DNA of 17,052 nt from DATLBY01 sp035526665 (GCA_035526665.1 DATLBY010000036.1:1-17052); one strand, 5' to 3'; positions 6,902 to 15,339 are shown, counted from the stretch's first letter. The notes: generated from the sequence alone by a model not told the origin. A program made the numbers and translations.

Positions 6902-7840
6902 TCAGGGAGCGACCACATCGAGCGGCATGGATTGCGCACTCTCATTTTCAGCCTGATCGACGGCGCTCACCGTATACCGGTATTTCGTTCCGGGCTGCAA
7001 CTGCTTGTCGCTGTACGAAGCCGCCTCCTGAATCTCTGCCAGCCGCCTGCCGTCCCGGTAGATCACGTACGACTTCAAATCCGATTCCGTGTTCCGGTCC
7101 CAGGCAAGTTCGATGCTGTTCACACCCGCGATGGCGGTTAGACCCGTAGGCACAACCGGAGGAAATTTGTCGGCAGGAGTGATGGGTACGGGTCCTGCCG
7201 GCTCGCTCTGCGCTTCCCCTAGAATCGCCTGCACCGAGTAGGCGTACTCCTTGCCATACTGCACGTCGCTGTCCAGGTACTCAGTGGTGGTAACCGTCGC
7301 AATCGCATCCTTACCTTTGAACACCCGATAGCTGATGCCGGCGGCGCCGGCTGAACTCCAGCTGAGGCGGACCCCTTTCGGGTTTGTCTCCGCCTGGAGT
7401 CCCGACGGCGGCACCAGCGGCCTGACGACGTGCACCACAACCGGATTGGACCACTCGGAAAAGCGGCCGCGCGGGCTGCTGGTCCTGACCGCGATAATCA
7501 CATCCTTGTTCACGAAGGCGTCTGCCGGCACGGAGGCGGTCACTGGTCCGGGCTGGTCTGCCTTCACCTCCACTGCCTTCGCCGTAGCCGCCCATGCATT
7601 GAACTGGAATGGAGGATCGGTCCTGCCGATGCGCAATTCCACCGGCCCGAGCTTTTTCTGCACTAGTCCCTCGGTCGTAAGAGCCGGAATCGTGAAGTTG
7701 ACGACTATGGTGTCGAACTTTTGGATCGCTTTTAAATCCGTGATCCGCGCGGGAATATTGAGGGCCGGCGGCAATGGCTCGCCGATATAGCCGCAGCCGG
7801 CCACCAGCAGGGCGAACGGCGGTACCAGGAGCGCCCGCAT
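6902..7840 (-). CDS. Lipoprotein with fibronectin type III domains
   Basis: The 312-residue product starts with a lipoprotein signal: hydrophobic LLVPPFALLVAG, then the lipobox VAGC with Cys16 as acylation site. An FN3-like beta region at about 30-140 (degenerate, ending SEWSNPVVVHVV) is followed by two clearer FN3 domains at about 144-222 and 229-312. These carry the usual W in strand B (LSW at 159-161, LAWD near 245) and the Y-x-Y core (YGKEYAYSVQA, GTKYRYTVSAVDQA). It is probably anchored in the outer or inner membrane facing the periplasm, with a binding or structural role. No enzyme domain is seen. It sits 4 nt after hslU and 15 nt before the FAH gene, with only a weak AGG ribosome-binding site. 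Confidence 0.85.
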   Translation of the reverse strand: MRALLVPPFALLVAGCGYIGEPLPPALNIPARITDLKAIQKFDTIVVNFTIPALTTEGLVQKKLGPVELRIGRTDPPFQFNAWAATAKAVEVKADQPGPVTASVPADAFVNKDVIIAVRTSSPRGRFSEWSNPVVVHVVRPLVPPSGLQAETNPKGVRLSWSSAGAAGISYRVFKGKDAIATVTTTEYLDSDVQYGKEYAYSVQAILGEAQSEPAGPVPITPADKFPPVVPTGLTAIAGVNSIELAWDRNTESDLKSYVIYRDGRRLAEIQEAASYSDKQLQPGTKYRYTVSAVDQAENESAQSMPLDVVAP

Positions 7841-7844
7841 TCGC

Positions 7845-9203
7845 CTAGAGAATGTACCTGCTCAGGTCCTGGTCCTTCACAATGTCGGCGAGCTGCAGGC
7901 GTACGTAGGCTGCGTCGATTTTCACCGTTTTCTTTTTCAGATCGGGGCCTGCAAATGAGATCTCCTCAAGTATCTTTTCGAGAATCGTATGTAGGCGCCT
8001 GGCGCCGATGTTTTCCGCCGTCTCGTTGACCTTGGCCGCCATTCCGGCAACCTCTTCCAGCGCGTCATCGGTGAAGCTGAGCTTGATACCCTCGGTTTCC
8101 AGCAGCGCCATATACTGCTTCACCAGAGCATTTTTCGGCTCCTTCATAATCCGGATGAAGTCTTCGGTGGTGAGGGACTTCAGCTCCACACGGATCGGAA
8201 AACGGCCTTGCAGCTCCGGGATCAGATCGCTGGGCTTGGAGACATGGAAGGCGCCCGCCGCAATGAAAAGAATGTGATCGGTGCGGACAAAGCCGTGCCG
8301 CGTATTGACCGTCGTGCCTTCCACGATCGGCAGAATATCCCGCTGCACGCCCTCCCGGCTGACATCCGGCCCGTGTCCCGATTCGCGGCCGGCAATCTTA
8401 TCGATTTCATCCAGGAAGATGATTCCGTTCCGCTCCACGCGTTCCAGCGCGACCCGGGTGACCTGCTCCATGTCGATGAGCTTCTGCTCCTCTTCCTGAA
8501 CCAGGTATTCAATCGCTTCGCTCACGCGCATTTTGCGCTTTTTCGTACGCTGGCCAAACAGACCCGGCAGAACATCCTTGAGATTGATGTCCATTTCTTC
8601 CAGGCCGCTATTACTGGAAAGCTCAAATGTGGGACCGCGCTCTTTCACATCGATTTCCACCAGCTTGTCGTCGAGCTTTCCGGCTCGCAGCTTCTCACGC
8701 ATTTTTTCGCGCGACCGGTCGGAGGTTTCGGTGGGCTCCGGCAGGGGCGGCATCAGCAGGTCGAGAATGCGCTCCTCCGCATTCCGTTCGGCGCGCTCGG
8801 CCACCTCTTCCAGGCGCTCTTCCCGGACCAGGTCGATTGCGATATCCACCAGATCGCGAATCATCGCTTCCACGTCGCGGCCGACGTAGCCGACCTCGGT
8901 GAATTTACTGGCTTCGACCTTCAGAAATGGCGAATTGGCCAGTCTGGCAAGGCGCCTGGCGATCTCGGTTTTCCCTACGCCCGTTGGGCCGATCATCAGG
9001 ATGTTTTTGGGCATCACATCCTCGGCCATCTCAGGATCGAGCTTTTGCCGCCGTATCCGATTTCGCAGCGCGATCGCGACCGCACGTTTGGCGTCGGCCT
9101 GACCGACGACATACTTGTCGAGTTCACGGACAATTTCGCGGGGGGTCAACTCGTCCAAAATGGGAGATTCCTCAAGCGACTGACTAGGCAGATAGATCAC
9201 CAT
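7845..9203 (-). CDS. hslU: HslU, ATPase subunit of the HslUV protease
   Basis: The AAA+ unfoldase hexamer docks on HslV and threads substrates into it. The 452-residue product is close to the family's usual ~443. After a short N-terminal extension, LTPREIVRELDKYVVGQ (19-35) is diagnostic. Walker A GPTGVGKT is at 72-79, the pore loop GYVG at 105-108, and Walker B IIFLDEID at 261-268. The acidic/basic I-domain spans about 125-245. The sensor/arginine region GRFPIRVEL begins near 333. The C-terminal tail LSRYIL matches the peptide that inserts into HslV to activate it. The ATG overlaps the hslV stop as TGATG, with GAGGA about 9 nt upstream, so the two subunits are translationally coupled. Confidence 0.97.
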   Translation of the reverse strand: MVIYLPSQSLEESPILDELTPREIVRELDKYVVGQADAKRAVAIALRNRIRRQKLDPEMAEDVMPKNILMIGPTGVGKTEIARRLARLANSPFLKVEASKFTEVGYVGRDVEAMIRDLVDIAIDLVREERLEEVAERAERNAEERILDLLMPPLPEPTETSDRSREKMREKLRAGKLDDKLVEIDVKERGPTFELSSNSGLEEMDINLKDVLPGLFGQRTKKRKMRVSEAIEYLVQEEEQKLIDMEQVTRVALERVERNGIIFLDEIDKIAGRESGHGPDVSREGVQRDILPIVEGTTVNTRHGFVRTDHILFIAAGAFHVSKPSDLIPELQGRFPIRVELKSLTTEDFIRIMKEPKNALVKQYMALLETEGIKLSFTDDALEEVAGMAAKVNETAENIGARRLHTILEKILEEISFAGPDLKKKTVKIDAAYVRLQLADIVKDQDLSRYIL

Positions 9204-9742
9204 CAGCCCAATTCCTCGTACGTAAAATTCTCATTTGTATAGATGCAGATCTTTCCCGCGATGCTCATGGACTTCTCCGCAATCTCTTTTGCGCCCATCT
9301 TGGTATTCAGCAGCAAGGCCGTTCCCGCAGCCTTTGCGAATGGACCACCGGATCCGATCGCCGCCATCTCGTCATCCGGCTCTATCACATCGCCGTTCCC
9401 GCTCACAATATACGTGTTTTGCGCGTCCGCCACCAGCAGCAGGGCCTCCAGGTGCCGCAGCGCCTTATCGGTACGCCACTCTTTCGCTAGCTCAACGACG
9501 GCGCGCGGTAGATTGCCACTATGCTGCTCCAGTTTTGCTTCGAAGCGCGCAAACAGGGCAAAAGCGTCGGCCGTAGAACCCGCGAAGCCCGCCAGGATCT
9601 TGTCCTTATACAACCGCCGCAACTTGCGGGCCGAGGCTTTCAATACCTCTTGCCCGAGCGTCACCTGGCCGTCGCCCGCCATCACTACTTTTCCATTTCT
9701 GCGTACGCAGACAATCGTGGTCGAGCGAATCCGTTCTTTCAT
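9203..9742 (-). CDS. hslV: HslV, proteolytic subunit of the HslUV protease
   Basis: This N-terminal-nucleophile threonine peptidase resembles a proteasome beta subunit. The 179-residue product has the HslV core: TTIVCVRRNGKVVMAGDGQV (8-27), the KVRRLYxDK-like KLRRLYKDKILAGFAGSTAD, ELAKEWRTDKALRHLEALL, and the IGSGGPFA and GKICIYTNENF segments. The catalytic threonine is predicted to be Thr8, so a seven-residue propeptide (MKERIRS) must be removed, unlike E. coli HslV where only Met precedes it. The start at 9742 is supported by GAAGG about 7 nt upstream. The gene begins 10 nt after the exchanger-family gene and overlaps hslU by one base. Confidence 0.97.
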   Translation of the reverse strand: MKERIRSTTIVCVRRNGKVVMAGDGQVTLGQEVLKASARKLRRLYKDKILAGFAGSTADAFALFARFEAKLEQHSGNLPRAVVELAKEWRTDKALRHLEALLLVADAQNTYIVSGNGDVIEPDDEMAAIGSGGPFAKAAGTALLLNTKMGAKEIAEKSMSIAGKICIYTNENFTYEELG

Positions 9743-9752
9743 GAATGCGCCT

Positions 9753-11051
9753 TCATTTTAGCGCAGTGGGAGCTTTTCGCCTGATGTGATCCCGCCAGAC
9801 TTCCGCAAAAACCACAAAGGCCGTCGCATGCCGCCACCTTAGAAACAGCCGGAGCAACTCGACCGTCGCCCAGCCGAGATACGCCAGGGTCACCCATCGG
9901 TGGATGTGCGTGGAGATGTACCCGAAGAATCCTGGTCCGGGAGGGACCGGGGAAAACGCAAATTGGACGCCCCACAACAGGAACAACACTCCCGCTTCCC
10001 GCCAGGCAAGCTGCATGTTCATCAGGAAGAGCATTCCAACCAGCGATTGGCCCAGCGTCATCAGCAATTCCAATTGCTGCGTCTCGTCGAAAACGATGGG
10101 AGTTAACGTGCCCACGCTCACCGAATAAACGATGGGCAGCATGGCCGTCAGCAGTGTCCACTGATTGATATTGCTGGACACCATGTTCATCAGCGCCATG
10201 GAAGCGCGATCGACGGTGCGCGCCCAATAAAATGCAGAGACCTTTTCCGGAAATTCCGAGACGAAGGGGGCAACCCACTGCACGAAGACAAAGCTGGGGA
10301 TTCCGAGCACGGCTGATACCGCCAGCAAGCTACCCAGGAAAGGCTCAGCGCAGAGATAAATGAGCGCGCCGCCTGCGACAAACAGTCCAGCGATCAAACC
10401 AATCCGGAGCGGTCGAGGCGCCGTCACGATGTAGCGCGGAATTCGTTCTAACTCCTCGATTCCCTCTGCCTCTTCCGGCGGCATCCGGCTGAGCGCCAGG
10501 AGGTATGCCGAATAGATCAGAACCAGGACACCGGCGTCCACTACGGTCAGCGATGCCTTGAAGTAAATGAACGCAACGTAGATCAGCGGGAGAAGGAGCC
10601 CGATCACCTCTACCGAGTGGTGCCGCTCGAGCTGGATAGTATAGAGCGGTTTTCCGAAGCGCCTGCGATGGAAAAATGCCGCGGTCGCGTAAATCATCGG
10701 CCAGCCTAATCCCGTGAGAAGCCGTAGCGCTCCGGTTAAATTCGCTAGCAGGAGAGGCACCTGTTGCTTCCACGCCAGCACGGCTTCGACGGCGAATTCC
10801 GGCAGCGTTTGCAGCCACGCCAGAATTGCCAGCGCGAAGCCCTGCGCGATGAAAAACTGCGCCGATTCCGCCGCCCAGGCAATCAGCATGGCAGACAGGA
10901 GAATCGCCGGGGTGGTCCACAGGGCCGTTTGCGGGCTGGTGTGAACAATCTCCAGCGCGGCCAGCAGCATGAGGGCGAACAGCGGGGCCTGCACCTGCCG
11001 GGTACGGGGGCGCTGCCGCGCGGCAGTCAGGCTACGCGAACGTAATCGCAT
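9753..11051 (-). CDS. Sodium/calcium exchanger (CaCA) family membrane protein
   Basis: The product is a 432-residue polytopic protein with about ten hydrophobic segments in two halves. Two inverted alpha-repeat-like regions are visible. The first is TLPEFAVEAVLAWKQ plus LLANLTGAL (82-109), with Glu85 and Asn104. The second is APFVSEFPEKVSAFYWA (261-277), followed by MALMNMVSSNINQW (285-298), with Glu266, Asn289 and Asn294. These correspond to the ion-binding acids and Asn/Ser residues of CaCA exchangers, though the GTSLPE form is divergent. It probably exchanges a cation across the inner membrane; the ion is not determinable. The frame extends upstream to 11150, inside nadB, but the ATG at 11051 is preferred: it overlaps nadB by 20 nt and has AAGGA just upstream. 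GTG at 10994 is an alternative. Confidence 0.78.
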   Translation of the reverse strand: MRLRSRSLTAARQRPRTRQVQAPLFALMLLAALEIVHTSPQTALWTTPAILLSAMLIAWAAESAQFFIAQGFALAILAWLQTLPEFAVEAVLAWKQQVPLLLANLTGALRLLTGLGWPMIYATAAFFHRRRFGKPLYTIQLERHHSVEVIGLLLPLIYVAFIYFKASLTVVDAGVLVLIYSAYLLALSRMPPEEAEGIEELERIPRYIVTAPRPLRIGLIAGLFVAGGALIYLCAEPFLGSLLAVSAVLGIPSFVFVQWVAPFVSEFPEKVSAFYWARTVDRASMALMNMVSSNINQWTLLTAMLPIVYSVSVGTLTPIVFDETQQLELLMTLGQSLVGMLFLMNMQLAWREAGVLFLLWGVQFAFSPVPPGPGFFGYISTHIHRWVTLAYLGWATVELLRLFLRWRHATAFVVFAEVWRDHIRRKAPTALK

Positions 11052-12594
11052 GATCCTTGTCAGCGTACGAATGTTTTTGAAACTCTGGGCGCGGCTCGGG
11101 GAAATCCGTTCGATAATGGCCGCCGCGGCTCTCCTCGCGCGCCAGCGCATAGCGGGCGATCAGAAGGGCGACTGCATGCATGTTCCGCACTTCATACTGA
11201 TAGCGAGCCGGACTAAGCCCCGGGCGCATAGGCGTCTCCTCCAGAGCCGCGATTGCTTGCTGCAAGCCGGCGGCTGATCGCAAAATTCCGCAGTGCTCCC
11301 AGGCCAGCGCCCGGACCTGGGCCTCGTCCATCGCGGGGAAGCAGGATGCTGTGGGCGCTTGCGCTTCGTGCATGAGAGGCGCTTCGGACTCTCGCATGGC
11401 GGCTCCCGCACGGGCGCCAAACACCAATCCTTCCAGCAGCGAGTTGCTGGCCAGGCGATTGGCTCCATGCACTCCCGTGCAGGCGACCTCACCCGCGGCA
11501 TACAGACTATCGATCGTCGTGCGTCCATCCAGCCCGGTGCGAACGCCGCCCATGGAATAGTGCGCCGCGGGATGAACCGGAGCGGGCTGCGCGCTGATGT
11601 CCACTCCATAACGCAAGCAGGTTTCGTACACTCGCGGAAAACGAGTTCGCACGAAATTTGCTTCCAGGTGAGTCAGATCCAGTAGAACGTGCGAACTTCC
11701 GGTGCGGCGCATCTCGCTGACGATAGATCTGGAAACCACGTCGCGGGGAGCGAGTTCGCCCATCTCGTGGTAGCGCGCCATGAAGCGTTCGCCCTCTGTA
11801 TTGCGCAGGTAAGCCCCCTCGCCGCGCAGCGCCTCGGAAAGCAGAAAGCGCGGAGCCCCCTCGACAAAAAGCGCCGTCGGGTGAAACTGGACAAACTCGA
11901 TATCGCTGATCTGCGCGCCCACGCGATAGGCGGCGGCCACACCATCCCCTGTGGCTACGTCTGGATTCGTAGTTTCCTTGAAGACCCTCCCCAATCCGCC
12001 GGTTGCCAGCAAGACGGCCCTGGCGCTGACTTGAACCTGGCTTTTGATGTTTTTATCGCACGCGATTGCACCCGCCGCCCTGCCGTCATGCATCGTGATG
12101 TCGGTAATTGAGGCGAAGCTGCGAAATTGTACGTTCGGAAGTGAAGATGCCTTTTTGTACAGGGTCCGGGCTATTTCCCGCCCGGTTGAATCTCCATGGG
12201 AGTGCAGCACGCGGCTACGGCTATGCGCACCCTCGCGTGCAAAAAGTAGTTTGGCGCCGTCGCGATCGAACTCCGCGCCCCACTCGATCAACTGATGGAT
12301 CGCAGCCGGCCCTTCCTCCACCAGCGTGCGGACGGCCTCGCGGTCGCACAGACCCGCGCCGGCATTCAAGGTGTCCTGCTCGTGCAGCTCTACTTCATCG
12401 TCATCGCTGAGCGCCGCCGCGATCCCGCCCTGGGCATACTCCGACGAAGACTCCCGCAGCGTGTCTTTCGCCACGACCAAAACCCGGCCTGCATTGGCCA
12501 GTTCAATGGCGGCACGTAGTCCGGCGACGCCGGCGCCAATCACCAGGTAATCGCAACTGAGTTGTTCGTACTTATCGAGGGAGGCTATAATCAC
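11032..12594 (-). CDS. nadB: L-aspartate oxidase
   Basis: This FAD enzyme oxidises L-aspartate to iminoaspartate, the first step of de novo NAD synthesis; nadA and nadC are not in the window. The 520-residue product is close to the family's ~540. The FAD-binding DYLVIGAGVAGLRAA (15-29) carries GxGxxG at 20-25, and SSEYAQGGIAAAL (50-62) is typical. The active-site set is present: His238 in VQFHPTAL, Arg284 in LAPRDVVSR and His345 in HPAAHYSMGG, equivalent to E. coli NadB His244, Arg290 and His351. LYAAGEVACTGVHGANRLAS (364-383) separates it from succinate dehydrogenase flavoproteins together with its shorter length. Translation starts at a GTG (12594) with no clear Shine-Dalgarno, so the exact start is less certain. 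It is the first gene of the minus-strand cluster. Confidence 0.96.
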   Translation of the reverse strand: MIIASLDKYEQLSCDYLVIGAGVAGLRAAIELANAGRVLVVAKDTLRESSSEYAQGGIAAALSDDDEVELHEQDTLNAGAGLCDREAVRTLVEEGPAAIHQLIEWGAEFDRDGAKLLFAREGAHSRSRVLHSHGDSTGREIARTLYKKASSLPNVQFRSFASITDITMHDGRAAGAIACDKNIKSQVQVSARAVLLATGGLGRVFKETTNPDVATGDGVAAAYRVGAQISDIEFVQFHPTALFVEGAPRFLLSEALRGEGAYLRNTEGERFMARYHEMGELAPRDVVSRSIVSEMRRTGSSHVLLDLTHLEANFVRTRFPRVYETCLRYGVDISAQPAPVHPAAHYSMGGVRTGLDGRTTIDSLYAAGEVACTGVHGANRLASNSLLEGLVFGARAGAAMRESEAPLMHEAQAPTASCFPAMDEAQVRALAWEHCGILRSAAGLQQAIAALEETPMRPGLSPARYQYEVRNMHAVALLIARYALAREESRGGHYRTDFPEPRPEFQKHSYADKDHAITFA

Positions 12595-12626
12595 TCATCG
12601 TATACCGTGGGCCGCCGGCATCTGCG

Positions 12627-12655
12627 TTGTGGCTCATTTGTGTTTAGTGAATAAT
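12627..12655 (+). promoter_or_regulatory. Candidate sigma70-type promoter for the CehA/McbA-like gene
   Basis: TTGTGG (12627-12632) and AATAAT (12650-12655; 5/6 to TATAAT) are separated by exactly 17 bp in the divergent region between nadB and the plus-strand gene. The leader would be about 45 nt and includes the GAGG ribosome-binding site (12694-12697) before the ATG at 12707. The -35 is weak. Confidence 0.45.
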
Positions 12656-12656
12656 G

Positions 12657-12672
12657 TAGTGGATTCACACTA
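12657..12672. promoter_or_regulatory. Short dyad at the predicted transcription start (possible operator)
   Basis: TAGTG (12657-12661) and CACTA (12668-12672) form an inverted repeat with a 6-bp centre, starting one base after the predicted plus-strand -10. This is where a repressor could block the plus-strand gene, and it also lies upstream of nadB. The arms are only 5 bp, so chance is possible, and no regulator can be named. Confidence 0.25.
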
Positions 12673-12706
12673 GGGTAACGATTTCGTCGATACGAGGTGG
12701 GTTGCG

Positions 12707-15301
12707 ATGAGACGTAGAGATTTGCTGAAAACCGCGGGCGCGAGTCCGATGCTTCAGGTTATCGGAGGCGCCGCCGCCGCCGATGCGGCGTCAACTGTAT
12801 TCACTCCCATCGACGTGAGCCGATGGTTCAACGCCTCCGCCACGGATTTCGGGCCCCGCGACATCATCCGGACCCGTGTCGCGGACGGACTGATCCGGAC
12901 TCCCGCTGGAAAGCAGCAGATGCGCGGCATCCCATTCCTGATGGGTTCCGGGGATATCCATCAGAAATCCTGGATTGCCCTGAGCACGCAAAAGGCGCCG
13001 TGGACCTCCTCCTCAGTGGAGGTGGCCATCGCACGTAAATGTAACTTCGTGTGCCTGGCACAATTTTGCGATTGGGACGATCACGAGCTGAGTCCTGCGG
13101 GCGTGGATGACATCGAGCGTGTGGGACAGCTTCTCGGCGAGGTTGTGTTTCGCTACGAAGGCGGCGAAAGCGTGCTGCCCGTCCGGCGGCGCTTCGAGGT
13201 GGGCGCTCCCTCCATTCCCTGGGGCCACTGGAATTTCCTTTCTTCTACGCACGCGCAACTGGAACCCACGAAGCTATCTGACTCCAGGGGCCTGGAGTGG
13301 GGTCAAAATCAGACCGGAATCAAGGATCCCGCCGGACCGCCGCTGGTTTGGATATGCGCGCTGCCGAATCCACGTCCTGACCAGACACTGCACTCTGTGA
13401 TCCTGCGCAGCGTGAGCGCGGACCCGCTGCTGGTCTGTGGCTTGACCTTATTTCATGGCAGCGAGCACCCGCTGCGTTACGGACGTCTCAACGTTTACAG
13501 AATCACTCTCCCGGAACCTGCGGCTACGGCCGAGGGCTGGACTGCCGACGTCGATCTCGGTGTTGTGGCGCGTACGTATGTGCTTCATCCGTTCAATGCG
13601 GACGCCTGGCTAGGTGCTCCGGACGCCCTCTTGGGACACCGCGGGCCAGCCGGCCCCACTCGCGACCTCTATGTGGAGGCGACGTCGAATCCGAGCGCCA
13701 CCCTGAGGCTGGAGCATTCCGCCTCCGGGCGCCGGTATGCCTTCGATCTGGGCAAAGCAGTCCCCGGCAGCCCGCTGGCGCCTCGTGAAGGGAATACGCG
13801 AATCGAAATTCTCGAGCCGCGCAGGACTTGGGTGCACGGAAAGGTACTCGATGCCGCCACCAAAACTCCCACGCCCGTTCGCCTGGCATTTCGCTCCCGC
13901 GAGGGCCGCTACATCCCTCCGTACGGACATCGCACCGAGATCAACAATGGCTGGTTCCAGGATTACGGCGGCGACCTCAAGCAGCGTGACAGTTCGTTTG
14001 GCTATGTCGACGGCACATTCCAGGTAGAGCTTCCGGTGGGTGAAGTCTACGTCGAAATCATGAAAGGGTTCGAATATGAAGCGGTCCGCAGACGCATCAC
14101 AATTCAACCCGGACAGCGGGACCTCACACTCGAGATCGCGCGCTTTGTGGAACTGCGCTCGCAAGGCTGGGTGACTGCGGACACGCATGTTCACTTCCTG
14201 TCTCCTTCGACCGCCATGCTGGAGGCGCAGGCCGAGGGCCTGAACTTGATTCATCTGCTCGCCGCCCAGTGGGGCGATCTCTACACGAACGTAGGCGATC
14301 TTTCGCATGGTCCTTTGATGTCACGCGATGGTGAGAACATCGTCTGGCCGGGCACCGAAAATCGTTCGCACCTGCTCGGGCATGTTGGCTTGTTGGGCGG
14401 CCACGGCGAACCGGTGTTTCCCCTCTCCGGATCTTTTCCATCGTCGCTCGACGAGGCCTACTTCGGCGAGGCATTGTGGAACACGATGGCGGACTGGACA
14501 GACGCCTGCCGGGCCCGGGAGGGTCTGGCTGTCGCGGTGCATTTTCCGTATCCCACGGCCGAGCTGGCCGCGGACATAGTGCTGGGGAAAATCGATGCGG
14601 TCGAGTTGCGCGGGACAAACGAACACTTCAACAATCTGCGCTTTCTCGACTGGTACAGATATCTGAACTGCGGATACCGCCTTCCTGTAGTCGGCGGAAC
14701 CGACAAGATGAGCGCCAACGTCGCGGCCGGTGCAATTCGCACATACGCCTTTCTCGGACACGAGCCTTTCAATTTTGAAAATTGGGCCAAGGCCGTGCGG
14801 GCGGGGAACACGTTCATGACCACTGGCCCTCTGCTCTTCTTCGAAGCGGATGGCCGGGTGCCCGGCATGGATATCCGTTTCTCCAAGAGTGGAGGCGAGA
14901 TCGAAGTCCAGGCGCGGGCCCGCAGCGTCGTCCCTGTGCATCGTGTGGAAGTTGTTTTTAATGGACGGGTTGTGAGCGCGCGCTCCGACCCCCAGGGATC
15001 CCGCGACTTGCTGCTCCGCGACAAGGTAAAGCTGACAGGTCCCGGATGGCTCGCGGCCCGCTGCGACTCGCGGCTGGGTCCGAGCGCCCACACCTCTCCC
15101 GTTTACGTGAATGTCCCGGGGCAGGAGGTCTTCTCCATGGAAGCGGCGGCCTATATGATGACGCTCATCGACGGCACCCAAAACTGGGTGGAAAACATCG
15201 CTACCAGGCCGGAGCCCGCCAAGCTGGAGCGCATCCGGGCCACTTTAAAGCAAGCGCATGATCGCCTGCATGGCCGCATGCAAGCCCACCGGCACATTTG
15301 A
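12707..15301 (+). CDS. Tat-exported CehA/McbA-type metallohydrolase (PHP-like)
   Basis: The product has 864 residues. The N-terminus MRRRDLLKTAGA, followed by an Ala-rich stretch to about residue 28, is a twin-arginine signal, so a folded, probably metal-loaded protein is exported. Residues about 30-370 form a large mostly beta region that I do not recognise. A carboxypeptidase-regulatory-like beta-sandwich follows at about 374-480 (WVHGKVLDAATKTPTPVRL ... GTFQVELPVGEVYVE). The PHP-like metallohydrolase domain begins with WVTADTHVHFLSP (Asp492, His494, His496). It also has His612 in AVAVHFPYP, Glu633 in IDAVEL and Asp666 in VVGGTDKMS, the metal-ligand pattern of CehA/McbA proteins, some of which hydrolyse carbamate and other esters. 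The substrate here is unknown. GAGG lies 9 nt before the ATG. The gene is divergent from nadB and 38 nt before another exported hydrolase. Confidence 0.85.
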   Translation: MRRRDLLKTAGASPMLQVIGGAAAADAASTVFTPIDVSRWFNASATDFGPRDIIRTRVADGLIRTPAGKQQMRGIPFLMGSGDIHQKSWIALSTQKAPWTSSSVEVAIARKCNFVCLAQFCDWDDHELSPAGVDDIERVGQLLGEVVFRYEGGESVLPVRRRFEVGAPSIPWGHWNFLSSTHAQLEPTKLSDSRGLEWGQNQTGIKDPAGPPLVWICALPNPRPDQTLHSVILRSVSADPLLVCGLTLFHGSEHPLRYGRLNVYRITLPEPAATAEGWTADVDLGVVARTYVLHPFNADAWLGAPDALLGHRGPAGPTRDLYVEATSNPSATLRLEHSASGRRYAFDLGKAVPGSPLAPREGNTRIEILEPRRTWVHGKVLDAATKTPTPVRLAFRSREGRYIPPYGHRTEINNGWFQDYGGDLKQRDSSFGYVDGTFQVELPVGEVYVEIMKGFEYEAVRRRITIQPGQRDLTLEIARFVELRSQGWVTADTHVHFLSPSTAMLEAQAEGLNLIHLLAAQWGDLYTNVGDLSHGPLMSRDGENIVWPGTENRSHLLGHVGLLGGHGEPVFPLSGSFPSSLDEAYFGEALWNTMADWTDACRAREGLAVAVHFPYPTAELAADIVLGKIDAVELRGTNEHFNNLRFLDWYRYLNCGYRLPVVGGTDKMSANVAAGAIRTYAFLGHEPFNFENWAKAVRAGNTFMTTGPLLFFEADGRVPGMDIRFSKSGGEIEVQARARSVVPVHRVEVVFNGRVVSARSDPQGSRDLLLRDKVKLTGPGWLAARCDSRLGPSAHTSPVYVNVPGQEVFSMEAAAYMMTLIDGTQNWVENIATRPEPAKLERIRATLKQAHDRLHGRMQAHRHI

Positions 15302-15326
15302 ATCGGCAAGCAGCCGCCTCTTTCGG

Positions 15327-15332
15327 TATAAA
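15327..15332 (+). promoter_or_regulatory. Candidate -10 box just upstream of a GTG start (leaderless gene?)
   Basis: TATAAA (5/6 to TATAAT) ends 7 nt before the GTG at 15340, so transcription could begin at or next to the start codon. No Shine-Dalgarno is present between the preceding stop (15301) and this GTG, and no good -35 is seen. Readthrough from the upstream gene with another start codon is the alternative. Confidence 0.3.
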
Positions 15333-15339
15333 TGTACCT

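Noticed and set aside
8208..9242. A 344-codon open frame on the plus strand
   Set aside because: It lies entirely antisense to hslU, whose motifs are complete. Long antisense frames are expected in GC-rich coding sequence, and no domain is recognisable in it.
11052..11150. N-terminal extension of the exchanger gene to 11150
   Set aside because: It would overlap nadB by 119 nt and adds an Arg-rich stretch outside the family fold. The ATG at 11051 has an AAGGA just upstream and a short overlap typical of this cluster.
12599..12604. TATACG as a -10 box for nadB on the minus strand
   Set aside because: It is only 4 nt from the GTG start, so transcription would begin inside the coding sequence, and it matches consensus at only four positions with no -35.
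14321..15181. A 286-codon minus-strand open frame (and a 232-codon one at 13610-14308)
   Set aside because: Both are antisense to the continuous 864-residue metallohydrolase gene with clear PHP-like motifs; they have no ribosome-binding site or recognisable domain.
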